Positions 1-12,929 of a stretch of DNA of 64,000 bases are shown one piece after another. The position numbers were made by a program, and so were the translations under genes. The stretch spans positions 3,162,001 to 3,226,000 of the forward strand of contig JAPFBE010000032.1 in the NCBI GenBank assembly GCA_034336665.1, in the 5' to 3' direction. The DNA comes from Luscinia megarhynchos (Eukaryota > Chordata > Aves > Passeriformes > Turdidae). How positions within the stretch are numbered: the stretch's first letter is position 1; every line of letters begins with the position of its first letter. Below the pieces are notes generated by a model that was not told where the DNA came from, did not search any database, and saw only the letters and a list, made by a program, of their open reading frames with translations.

Positions 1-2531
<2,531 letters not shown>

Positions 2532-2947
2532 TGTGTTGGTTTAATTTAGGTTTGCCAATTTTAATATGCTCAATTTCTCTTTGAGATAAGATTTAGGAGC
2601 AAAAACAAGGCAGGCCTAAAACTTAAAAGGGTATAAAGAAGAAATGTATTAATAACACAGAGAAAATAAGAAATTCGGAATACAATTTCCAGATCACTCC
2701 CCTCCCCTTCCATATTTCTTAACAACAAAATACAGACACACTTCAGTCAGTCTTTCACTTAAATAATCATTTCAGTTTACTCTACAAAAAGAAGTTCCTT
2801 CTTGTTTTCACATAGGGTTCTGTTCCAAGAGAAGAATAAAGTTCTCTTGTGCCCACACTTTCACAATTTGCATCCGCCAGGGAAAATCTGCAAATCACAA
2901 AACTCCTCCCATCTTCACAGTCTTTCCAGAGCTATGTTATGGGTCAT
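2532..2947 (-). mobile_element. LTR family A, 3' portion, minus strand
   Basis: The sequence is the reverse complement of the 3' third of an LTR seen in full at 7976-9416, 31131-32532 and 47495-48800. It includes the stretch shared with 19186 onward (aggtttgcca, gcaaggcagg, ttaaaagggtataaagaa). It stops abruptly at gggtcat, where a plus-strand LTR of the same family begins. The simplest reading is a minus LTR that was interrupted by the neighbour and then lost its 5' half. Confidence 0.75.
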
Positions 2948-3446
2948 TGTGCTGGTTTCACATAGAAGAGGGGAGGGGTGGAGTCGCCTGAGGGAAAGCA
3001 CCACTAGGCCAAGGAACAGGAGGGCTATCCCGTCTCTGGGGGCTTCCCCTGTGAGCTGCTGGGACCAATCAGAGATCTGATTTAGTAGTGGACAGCTCCG
3101 GAAACCAATTGAAAGTTATTTCGGTTTCACAAATCACACTAGATAAAGTTAACTAGCTCTTTCGGCTTCCAGCCCCTGGAGGTGCGGTGGCCTCTGGCCG
3201 GGGCCCTGGCCCCCCCCCCGGCCCAGCACCGACTCTGCGGGGAGCCCCTGGCCTGGCCCTGCCTTGGCTTGGCGGGGCCGCGGCTTGGCCTCGGCCCTGG
3301 CCTGGGGGCCCCTGGCTCCTGGTGGCTCCTGGCTCCTGGTGGCCCCTGGCTCCACGTGGCCCTGGCCCTGCGTGGCTCCCGGCTCGGCTCGGCTCCCCTC
3401 TCCACGTGGCATGGCCGAGCGGGGGGATTGGGGAGCCACCAAAGGT
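2948..3446 (+). mobile_element. LTR family A, 5' portion, truncated
   Basis: It begins TGTGCTGGTTTCACAT and follows the 31131 and 47495 copies through the core of very high GC content, as far as gagccaccaaagg. There it breaks off into unrelated AT-rich sequence. The core contains imperfect GGCTCCTGGT repeats. The overlapping proline/arginine/glycine-rich ORFs in this core are composition artefacts. Confidence 0.75.
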
Positions 3447-3982
3447 AATTAAAATGTAATTACTAGTTAAGCTGTAATGTTCTGCAAACAAAACCTAAAT
3501 GATCTGACTTTACAGTCTGATATACTTGACATTAACAGTCAAAGAATATTTTCCATGTCCTTCTGAAGATATAATACATATAACAATTTGCACATTATTT
3601 GCCATAGATGTTATAGAAACATTCATCCAATTACTGTTAGCAAATCACATCAATTTTTAATTTTTAAGAGTTTCTTCCTTGATTTCAACAGGTATTAAAA
3701 AGAATCATCCCAGAAAAAGAAAACTGAAATTTCTAGGACTACCATTAGAGGTATTTTTTAACAATGATTTTATGTTTCTGAAACCAGAAAATCAGAGTTT
3801 TAGATTATACCAAAATAACTATCTTCCCCTTCTTCATCATTCCCTTCAGAAAATTATTGACAATGTTAAAAACTAGTTCAGAGCTTGAAGATAATTATAG
3901 TTTTATACTGGTCATTCTAGCAATATTATTTTCCCCCTGATTGCATTTAAAAAGAAATATATATTTTTAACCTCTAAGGTTC
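3447..3982. other. Unassigned sequence
   Basis: No gene or repeat was recognised. The sequence is AT-rich and resembles the intronic background. Confidence 0.4.
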
Positions 3983-4433
3983 TGTCCTAGTTCTGGCCCA
4001 GATCAGTGGGAGGGGACATGGCCAAGACATTATGTTATTCAATAACACCTTATGTCATTGCTAGGGGTGGGGGAAGGGACTGTCTCGCTTCTGGGAAAAA
4101 AGGGTTCCTTCCAGTTGGAAAAATGCATCTGCGGTCAGGTTGGGTCTGGCTCTGTGGGGAGCATTTTTGCATGCGAACCATTCTCTTTTTGTATAATTTT
4201 GTTATTGATATTGTTGCTGTTACTGTTAGCTTTCTTATCTCATTACCGTTTACAGTAAATTGTTCTTATTTCACCCCGTGATCTTTGCCTTTTGTGCCTC
4301 CAATTCTCCTCTCTGGCCACCTGCGGGGAGAGGGAGTGGAAGAGGGGGGAGGAGGAACGAAGAAGCGTCAGTGTGGTTTGGGAAGTCTCGTTGGGAAAAC
4401 TAAATTGCGGAGTGCCATTCCTAAATGATGACA
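3983..4433 (+). mobile_element. Solo LTR, about 451 bp
   Basis: It starts TGTCCTAGTTCTGG and ends CTAAATGATGACA. Flanking 5-mers ggttc (3978-3982) and gtttc (4434-4438) match at four of five positions, consistent with an old target-site duplication. The interior has a T-rich U3/R-like stretch followed by a GC-rich segment, as LTRs do. No internal retroviral genes adjoin it, so it is a solo LTR. The family was not determined. Confidence 0.6.
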
Positions 4434-5739
4434 GTTTCATAGTGTCAGTTTTCTACCTATTATCTAATTTTTCGAAAGCACTGATGTTCCTCACTGACTA
4501 ACCAGGACAGTAAATTGATCTGTTCCCATATTCTCTCCATAGATGCACCAATCTTTTGTAATCTTACAACAGTGGTGACCTAGTTACAGGGATACGAGGC
4601 AGAGTTTAGCATTAGGGGTAACAAAATCGTCTATTCTACACTCCTCTACATCATCTTTAGTGGACTGTCTTTTTTAAGGCAGTAGGGGGAAGCATAAGGG
4701 CTGACATTCTTTCTCTGGCCTGGAGCTGAGGAGAGGCTGGGGCTGTCCAAACCGCACCGTCACTGCAGGTCCCCTCTGTCATTTTCTCCAGCAGTGGAGC
4801 CCAAGCCTTGAAAAGACAGCTCCTGTCCAGGAGGTTCCCGTGGGAAATGGAGCGGCAGGGATCACCCCCAGTCCAGTCAAGCTGCACGCAGCCAGAGCCT
4901 GATCGGGACCCATCCGCATGTTGCCTGCCAGTTTGCTCGTGCCTCCACTGAGAGGGAGACCCAGCATCCCCTGTTGCCATTGTCACGCACTGTCGGGGAG
5001 AGAGACACTCGCCGCAAGTCAGGGAAGATCCAGATAGTGACAGCAGCCCCCATCGCTACCACCACTGCTGTTGCCACGGGGTGGGAGCTTGCCCAGGACT
5101 GTGCATCTTGGCAGCACAGTTCCTGGTTTGAACTAACTCATCAGGTTTTGTTTTGTCCCTGTTTTTCCATTGTTCCAGGGCTGGGGGGAGGAGGTCTGAA
5201 CCACAAGAGCCTCTCCGGTGTGCTGCCTGTTCTCCCAGGTGTCACGAAGCAGACAGCGTGGGGGCAGCTACCATTTCGGTTTTGCCCTAGAGGTGGGGGG
5301 CCAGGTGACATTTTAAGCTTGCTGGTTTTGTATGTAGACCATTTTCCTCTGTATTGTTGTGTTGTTTAGACATTTTACTTCAGTAAAATTGTGACTAATG
5401 TTTTTTTTGTACCTCTCACAGTCCTGTTTTCTTTGTTTTCCCCTCCACTGTTGGGCAGGGAGGAGGGGCTCAAGCAGTATTAACCTTTTTTCCCACTGAG
5501 TTTTTCTTTTTGAAACTATTACAAGTGGCTACAGTCAATGTTAGAATAAACTTAGAAAGAAGGTTTTTTTAAAAATATATATTCCTTTTGATATTATCTA
5601 TGTAATTTTTTTTCAAACTAGCTTTGTTGGAAATGATACAAAGTTTAAAATGTTTATATACCTTTATAAAAAGTCAAAAATAAAATAAAGTTTTTTCCGA
5701 AGTTTGCTTACTTCAAAAAATATAAATCACAAATCAAAC
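4434..5739. other. Unclassified region with GC-rich centre
   Basis: The segment 4650-5300 is markedly GC-richer than its surroundings and is followed by T-rich sequence. This composition suggests a further LTR or retroviral leader, but no TG..CA boundary with a target-site duplication could be fixed. The ORFs across it lack recognisable domains. Confidence 0.3.
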
Positions 5740-5859
5740 TAACTTCTCCAATTAGTTTCTCAAGCTGTCAACAACCAAACCAGCCTCCAATTAGTCCCAC
5801 CAATTCACAACGTCTAAGTATGCCCTCCTCCTAAGTACCTTCAATGCAAAACCAGCACA
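5740..5859 (-). mobile_element. LTR family A fragment, minus strand
   Basis: It ends gcaaaaccagcaca, the reverse complement of the family A start TGTGCTGGTTTTGC. The preceding 100 bp match the minus LTR near 58690-58832 (ttctcaagctgtcaacaac, ccaattagtccca). Only the first part of the LTR is present. Confidence 0.65.
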
Positions 5860-6731
5860 GGGGTTTTGTTCACCTTTACCCAGGGGAAAAGGAATTGAAG
5901 TTTCTTTTCAAAGGACTATTTCACCACTTGAGGCCTGATGAGCTTAACATCTCAACAGACTGGGAGTAGAACAGAAGATACACAAAAGATAAAGACCATC
6001 AACTCCAAATAACACCCCTGGCATGGTTGGAGATACCTGGTCTGGGAAAAGATAAGAGAAGGAAGAATGAAACCAAATACTAACAACCGTGTAACTTGTG
6101 TTATAGATTACAATATAATATTGGCTTTCATATTCATAGGTTAGCTTTTTGCATCACAAATATTTTTATATGATATAATTTATACTTACTTTTAACTGCT
6201 TTTGTATAGTATAATCTGTCAGTTTATGTATGCACTGTATAGTTTATATGAATAGCAGTTTGATAAATACATCATAGACCTTAGAAAAATGTTAAAATAG
6301 AGACTAAAATACTTCCATGTAACTAACTCAGAGAATAGTGTAAAGCAACTATTTTGTTTCTTACGTCTGCAGACTGGCTGCCTCAAGTGATAACAGTGAC
6401 AGGAAACAGAACATGAGCATCCAAGAAGAATTTATTGACCCTTCGCTATCAGGGATTGTGAAACAACAGGATAAAACTACAAGAAGGAATAAAATATATT
6501 GACCTAATCTACAGAATGTCCTGCAGACCAGTCAGAGGTTAAAAACAAACAAGAGAGTTCCTGGAGCATCAAAACTCAAAGGAATGTTTGAACAATGTAT
6601 AAACTCACTAATATGCATGTACCCCTCTGCAATGTAACAGTATGTAGAGAACTATGTTTTAAGTTGACAGGGTGTTCTTTGGCTGATTGCCAAAGGCATC
6701 CCAGCACTGGATATTTATCCCTTTTTATCCC

Positions 6732-9700
6732 TGTGCTGGTTTGTATTAGTTTATATTTTTGGTAAGGAAGGAAATAAACCAGTTAGGAAAATAATTCCCT
6801 CTACAGACCTTGGCAGCTTCCCTTAGTCCTGACAAAAACCAATCACTGGCTGATTTTTAATATTGACACATTGTTACACCAATGAAGAAGTTATATGCGC
6901 CTTTGTAAACACACATGTAAAGACGAAAAAACCCCGAGAATCTCTCTTTCCCTTCTGGCCTCAATGCAGACAGCAGCCTGGCCAGGCCCCTCTACAAGGC
7001 CAGGCCGGGCCAGGCCAGGAAGACTCTCTCGCAGGGCTGGGCCCCTTCTCGGGAAGCCTGCCGGGTCCCCCTCCCCCCAGTGGGGCCAGGCCAGGCTGGA
7101 GGCTCAGTTGGAATGCTGCTGCTGCTAAGTTTCACCAAAAACTGCTGGGCAGGGGGAAAGGGAGCCATCAACCCGCAGATGCTGCGACTCTGTTCTACCC
7201 TGGCTGCTAAGATTCTAGCTCCCTCCCCCAGCGTGGCTACCGAAGAATTCTCCACCGTAAACAGCTCCAGCCATGACCCGGCAGGGATCACACGACCATC
7301 TGCAGGCTTTGGATGAAATATTAACTCTTTCACTGCACAGATGAGACTTGCAAACCTTCCATCCTCTCTCGAGTGAAAGAAAAGGATATAGTGAAGTGAA
7401 ATGCAGAGAAACAACATGGAGACATCAAGGTCAGAGAAGAAGGAAGAGGCAGGTCCCAGATGGGAGGGGATGAGGAGATGCCTTGGGCTGAAATCCTCTT
7501 ACAAAGCTATGGAGAAGGTATGATTGATACATCAGACTCTTTTCCCCTGTAACTCATTGAAAAAGTATGGGGTGGTTGAAGCGTTCAAATTCCAGATATG
7601 AGCAAAGACATCTATGCTAAAGCAAGCAGATGTTAAAGTAACTGTGATTTGATAAGAAGCTTGAATAGAGAGAGAGAAGAGTGCTGAAGACCCTTTGCCC
7701 CCAGGGAAAGTAGAAGACCTCTGTTCCCAGAGGTCAAGATGATCTCAGAAATAGATAAAGAGAACCTTTGCTTCTGAAGAGTCCATCCTTAAAGTGTACC
7801 CCATAAGTTGACATGGCCCTCGAAAGGAGTTGAGGGAAAAACTGTAAGTCAATAGGAGGGACTTTTACACAGTGATCAAATTTCCATTCTCCCGAGCGGC
7901 TGATTTGCTGTGACATAAAAGCCATGAGAAAACAGTTTCTTGTGGAGGTCTCCATAGACTGATGAGTGAGAATCCTGTGCTGGTTTTGCATGGAAGTTAC
8001 CTAGGAGAAGGGCACACACACACACACATACAGGGGTTTTTCTTTATGTGAACTTTTTCTGTGAGTTGCTGGGACCAATTGGAAAGCTGATTTAGTAATT
8101 GACAGCCTGGGAAACCAATTAAAAAGTTACATTGCCTCCATGAATTACATAAGTAAAAGTGAAAACTTTTACTTTTGACTTCCAGCTTGTGAGGAGGTAA
8201 GGCCAGCCGGTTTGGTTTGGCTCAGCCCCCTTCTCTATGCGGCCTGGCCGGTCAGGGGTGGGGGCGCCACCGAGGCTTCCCCTCATTTTTACCTAGGGGC
8301 CCTGATGGCCAGGGGAAAGAAAAACCTTTGCTAAGATTTGAGCTTCTTCTCCTCCTTCAGGATGGCTACAGCTCAGCCAGGGCCTTGCTGCTGTCTTAGA
8401 AGCAGCTGAGGGGAGGCGAAGCCCCCCAGCTGCCCACGCAGCTTGGGGGAAATGCAGCTGGGCTCTGTTTCAGCTGAGCCTCCCTCCCGCATTTGCTTTC
8501 TGGGCTTTGAAGTTTTATTTCAGCCTCTCTCACAGGGCCTGCGCGGCCTGAAATTTTGGCACAGCTCTAGCATGACCTGGCTCAGCTCTTTCACCTTCTG
8601 TGTGCAATTTTAACTCTTTTAATCCTTGGATAAAACTGCAGGTCTTTTAACTTCTTTTGAATGAGAGGAATAAAGCAGGAAGTATGCTAAAGTCAGTGAA
8701 GTAAGAGCCAAGTTTCCAGATGGAAAAAATTAAGGAGATGCCGTGAAAGTTGGCTGAAAAAACCTTTTTGTAAGCTAGAAGGAGTAAATTTGACTACACA
8801 GAAAATTCCTATAAACCGTGGAGAAACACATGGGGGGTTAAAGTGTTTGATAAAAGAATCCCTTGCCCCAAGAGGATGGAGGTCTCTGTTCTGGAAAATG
8901 AAAAGATGAACAGAGACATTTGATGAGAAAAAAGATAAAGAGAACTTTTGCCTTTGAACAGCTTGCCCTTAAAAGTAGTACCCCATGAGTTTTTGACATG
9001 GCCCACAAAACACAGCTTTAAAAAGACTGTGAAGATAAGAGAAGTTTCAGGATTTTGCAGATTTTCCTGGGCGGATGCAAATCGTGAAGGTAAAGACACA
9101 AGAGAACTTTATTTTTCTCTTGAAAAGGATCCCTATATGGCCGAACAAAAAGAAACTTCTCTCTCTAAAGTAAACTGAAATGATTATTTAAGTAAAAAAC
9201 TGACAGAAGTGTCTCTATGTTGTTGTTAAGAAATGTGAGAGGTAGAGAAGAGTGATCTGAAAATCTTATTTCGAATTTCTTATTTTTTCTTTGTTATAAC
9301 AAATTTCTTCTTTATACCCTTTTAAGTTTTAAGCCTGTCTTGTTTTTGCTCCTAAATCCTATCTCAAAAAAAAATTGAATATATTAAAATTAGCAAACCT
9401 AAATTAAATCAAGACAACTCCTCTCCCTAAGCAAATTGAAAAAAGACTATTTTACACATGGTAAACTGACTGATTTGTTTCTGTATATTGTCAGTGTGAA
9501 GAAAAAGAGGGTATGGGGGGAGAAGTATTTTGAAGGTTTTATTCCGATTTTTTTTTTCTTTTAGTTTCTGTTAATAAAGTTTTTCTTTGTACCCTTCAAA
9601 GTCTGAGCCTGCTTTGCCGCCCTCCTAACCCTGTCTCACAGCAAGAAATGAGTAAATAATTCTAAGGGGTACACTGGCAATTTTGCCAACACTAAACCCG

Positions 9701-9801
9701 CCATATAAATTGGTGCGTTGGCGGGGAAATTTCAAATTGGCGAATCAAAACCTCTACACTAAATTGGTTTTTCGGCCTGGTTTCAAACTGAAACCACCAC
9801 A
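6732..9801 (+). mobile_element. LTR insertion with TSD ATCCC, carrying a primer-site-like motif near its right end
   Basis: It begins TGTGCTGGTTTGTATT and is bounded by perfect atccc duplications at 6727-6731 and 9802-9806, inserted in the 5' LTR of ERV1-a. Without its own nested LTR it is about 1.6 kb. It is related to the solo LTR at 44455-46260. The counterpart of that LTR's end falls near 9704. The last 97 bases then contain TGGTGCGTTGGCGGGGAA at 9711-9728, which matches a tRNA-Gly(UCC)-type primer site at 17 of 18 positions (tRNA sequence from general knowledge). The right end is CCACCACA. Confidence 0.8.
7976..9416 (+). mobile_element. Solo LTR, family A, nested in the 6732-9801 LTR
   Basis: It starts TGTGCTGGTTTTGCATGG and ends AAATCAAGACA. 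The flanks are aatcc (7971-7975) and actcc (9417-9421), an imperfect 5-bp duplication. The outer LTR reads across the site: the segment before matches 45870-45955 and the segment after matches 45970-46250 of the solo LTR at 44455. A short CA run (8013-8029) lies near its start. Confidence 0.82.
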
Positions 9802-9865
9802 ATCCCTTATTAAAATTTTAAAAATTAGAAAGCGTGAACTTTTTTTTTTTTTTTTTTTTACAAAT

Positions 9866-9883
9866 TGAAGGTCCCACTGAGAT
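9866..9883 (+). promoter_or_regulatory. Primer-binding site of ERV1-a, tRNA-Thr-like
   Basis: TGAAGGTCCCACTGAGAT lies three bases after the 5' LTR end. By eye it matches the complement of a vertebrate tRNA-Thr(UGU) 3' end at 14 of 18 positions (tRNA sequence from general knowledge). The mismatches are expected for an old element. Confidence 0.6.
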
Positions 9884-11589
9884 AAAATACCTTGAGTCTC
9901 CATAGCTCCAGGGGATCCTGAGCAGGAGGCACCCGCTGAGTTAAGTAGCTCATCCGGGCTTCTCCTTCTGCGGTGAGGGACTGCAAGTTAACTCTCGGTA
10001 GGATAAAAAAGGGACAAAACAGAAAGGGAAGTAAAATTCCCTAAGAAACTGTGGCAACTCCTAATTTGTGCATGAAGAACCTAGACGGGTGAGTATATAT
10101 TGAAAAACAAAAAAAGGGTGTCATGAAAATCTGGGAGAATGTGTGTGCATATGAGACCAGGACAGGACAGTCCCCGATCTGCAAAGCAAATTGTGGAGTC
10201 CTGATATGCAGTGTTTTCACCTCCCCTCAAGGAGAACAACCAGTGAAGGAATGAAGTGAATGCTAGAGGTTGAGTGAGAGCTCAGATTAGGGGAGGTTTA
10301 GCTATTTTTGGGTTAAAACGGGGAATTAAGGAAACAAAGAGAAGAAGAATTGCCTGTAATTTTGACTTCAGAAATCCTAATTCTGGTAGAACTGCATTCG
10401 TCCCATGTCTGATTGCCTACAGGAATCTTGGTTATATTGAGGGTTGGAGCCGTTAAAAAGTTGGTGCAGAGTCTGCAAAAAGGCAAGATGCTGAGAACCT
10501 GAAATCCCAATAATACCTCTGAGGCATGAATTTTTAGGCTGATCTGGGGTGTTAAGCTACTAAACAGAAAACACTGCCTGAGAGATCTGAGAAACTGATT
10601 AGGCCTACTTGATAACGCAGCAAAAAGTAAAAGCCTTGTAGTAAGGCCTTTGAAATTCATTTATGTGCTGTTATATGGCTGGGGTTTTATAAGTATGTGG
10701 GTGGTGAGAGAAAGATTTTAAGTTTGGGAAAATCTTAAAGGGGTTTAAAATTATTTTTGGGAGGCAGGTCATTGTGAAATTAATAAGCATCTGTAAAAGA
10801 ATATTAGTACCTGATTCAACAACAAGGGTACCTTATTATTATTTTTTAAATGTGTGTAAGGTGTATGTATATGTCCCTTGTTTAGTGTGACTGGCAAGTA
10901 TAACTGCTGAATGGATGAGACATATTATCAGTACAAAGTGAGTGGTGAGCTTGGATCCGCAGTTCCATTTTTTGGGTGACCGAAATGGCCGGAGAAAGGT
11001 GAAGCACTTGTCATTCTCAAATATAGATTTTGTGTTGTTTGTAGGAGTGCAATTTTGTGCTTGAGCTGTGGACCCAGGTGTGAGCCTTGGGTTTTGCGTG
11101 AATGTAAGAACTGTCATAAGAAGTGGTATTGCACAGCTATGTGCAAGAATGCCTAGTGCTGGGAGTGTGGAATAGCAGAATTAAGAACCAGATAACAGGC
11201 ATTGAATTTCTTAATTTCTATAAGACACGAGGAAGTAGACAGCCCGAGGATAGGAAAAGCTTGGAGGGAGTCAGAGGCTGAGTCACAACACGCAGAAATA
11301 ATTAGTGTGTAGAAGACGGTATTTGGTTCCCAGAAGTTGGACTGTATCTGAGGAGAACTGGGAAAAATACCTGTGAAGAGTGTAGAGTTCGATTTGCAAG
11401 GAAGCTAAGAAAGAAGAGAGAAAAAAGGAGTTGTGCGGGAGGTGTTGGGATAAACTGATAAAAATAGGAAACAAAGCAAACAAGGATAAAGCCCCCAGGG
11501 GAAGGGGAAGCATCAATGGATATACCTCCCAATAGCCCCCTGGGGATAAAATTGGCACATGACCCCGACACAAAAAACAAAAATAAGAT
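9884..11589 (+). other. ERV1-a leader and decayed matrix region
   Basis: The sequence lies between the primer site and the recognisable gag. A splice-donor-like acgg|gtgagt occurs at 10085-10094, a plausible major donor for env mRNA. The start codon of gag could not be fixed because the matrix coding part is full of stops. ORFs on the minus strand here are chance. Confidence 0.5.
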
Positions 11590-12890
11590 CAAATGATACA
11601 TTATGATAAAATAGACTAAAGAGGAGATAAGATCGAACTATTTATTCTGGCCTCTATACGGTTCCTTTGAGAAGGGAATGTGCCAAACTTTGAATATTTA
11701 TGTGAATGCCAAAGAAGCTTTCAGTCAGGAGGAAAAAGATTACACGCTTACTGGGGGGAGGGAACCTCTCTGGGGAAAGTGAATGTGTCTAAATTAGAAG
11801 AAACAAAAAACCGGGACCCCTTAGATTTTCGGCCCCCTCCATATCCGCCAGCATCTAGTGCACCCTCTCCACACCCTGACGGACCTAGCCAGAATACCAG
11901 GGGAAGAGCGGTCCAACAAGAAGAATTGAAAAATGAGGACCAAGCAGTATCGCTATATCCCCTCCAGGAAGTACCATTGGGAGGGGCACACGGGGAATAG
12001 ACTTTGTGACAGCTCCATTTAATTCCTCCAAAGTAAGGGCACTTAAAAAGGAACTAAAAGGTCTTCTAGAAGATCCAATTAGACTAAGTGAACAAGTGTA
12101 TCAATTTCTGGGACCTAATGTTTATGCCTGGGATAAAATGCAATCCATATTAACCTTTTGTTTACATCCGAAGAAAGACAAATGATCCAAGCAGCAGGGA
12201 TGCAGATATGGGAAAGGGAACATGCAGACAGACCCCCTGGGGAGTAGAAAATGCCCATACAAAGACCTAACTGGGATCAGAATAACCCTAGGGGGAGACA
12301 CAGTATGGAGGTTTATAGAACCTTAATAGTTAGAGGTATTAAAGAGGCTGTGCCATGAGCTCAGAATGCTTGCAAAGCATTTCCTGAACAAGAAAAGAAA
12401 GAAGAAACTCCAACTGAATGCTTGGAGAGGATAAGAGAAAATATGAGAAAATATGAGAAAATACTCTGGTATCGATCCTGAAATGGTATCAGGACAAGTT
12501 TTATTAAAAACGACCTTTGTCACTCATGCTTGGCCAGATATAAGGAAAAATCTAGAAAGATTAGAGGATTGTCAAGACAGGGTTGAATGACCTGTTAAAA
12601 GAAGCCCAAAAAGTGTATGTATGGAGGGATGAGGAGAAAGCAAAGGCAAAAGCTAAAGTAATGGCAGCTGCTATTGCTGAAGAAAACCACTGGGCTAAAT
12701 AAGGGGAATCAGGAGGAGTTTAAGGGGAACAGAGCTCCCTGGGGAAGAGGTCCTAAAAAGGAAAAAGGAGTATTTAATATCCAAGGACAAATCTGTCATT
12801 ATGGCAACGAAAATGGACGCTTAAGGCGAAGATGCCCACAGAGAGAAAAGGATCTAAAGGATTTTAGAGAGGTTTGAGAAACAGACAAAT
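11590..12890 (+). pseudogene. gag: ERV1-a gag pseudogene
   Basis: Gag would encode the virion structural polyprotein. Open stretches in several frames show the end of matrix, then a proline-rich p12-like linker with the late-domain motif RPPPYPP (PPPY at 11833-11844). Next comes a capsid start (12001-12190) with the class I pattern of a conserved N-terminal P-F segment followed by QFLGPN. A decayed zinc-knuckle segment lies around 12795-12845. The longest intact piece is the 106-codon ORF at 11680-12000, which ends in TAG within the p12/capsid junction. Stops and frame changes continue through capsid, so no product is expected. Pro-pol follows directly. Confidence 0.75.
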
Positions 12891-12929
12891 AGGGGGGTCA
12901 GAGGCTCTATCTCCTGGGGTGAAAATATC

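Larger units (their letters stand above)
6099..9862 (+). repeat. 5' LTR of ERV1-a, split by a nested insertion
   Basis: Segment 6099-6731 aligns by eye with 21332-21970 of the 3' LTR. After the insertion the LTR resumes at about 9807 (ttattaaaattttaaaaatt, compared with ttactaaacttttaaaaatt in the 3' copy) and ends near 9862 with CA after a 20-bp poly-T run. That run replaces the shorter ctttgtttttca of the 3' copy and is probably an expansion. Confidence 0.85.

Noticed and set aside
3139..3491. Overlapping ORFs in all frames, rich in Pro, Ala, Gly and Arg
   Set aside because: They lie in the GC-rich core of a family A LTR; low stop-codon density there follows from composition. The same occurs at 31332-31831 and 47624-48027.
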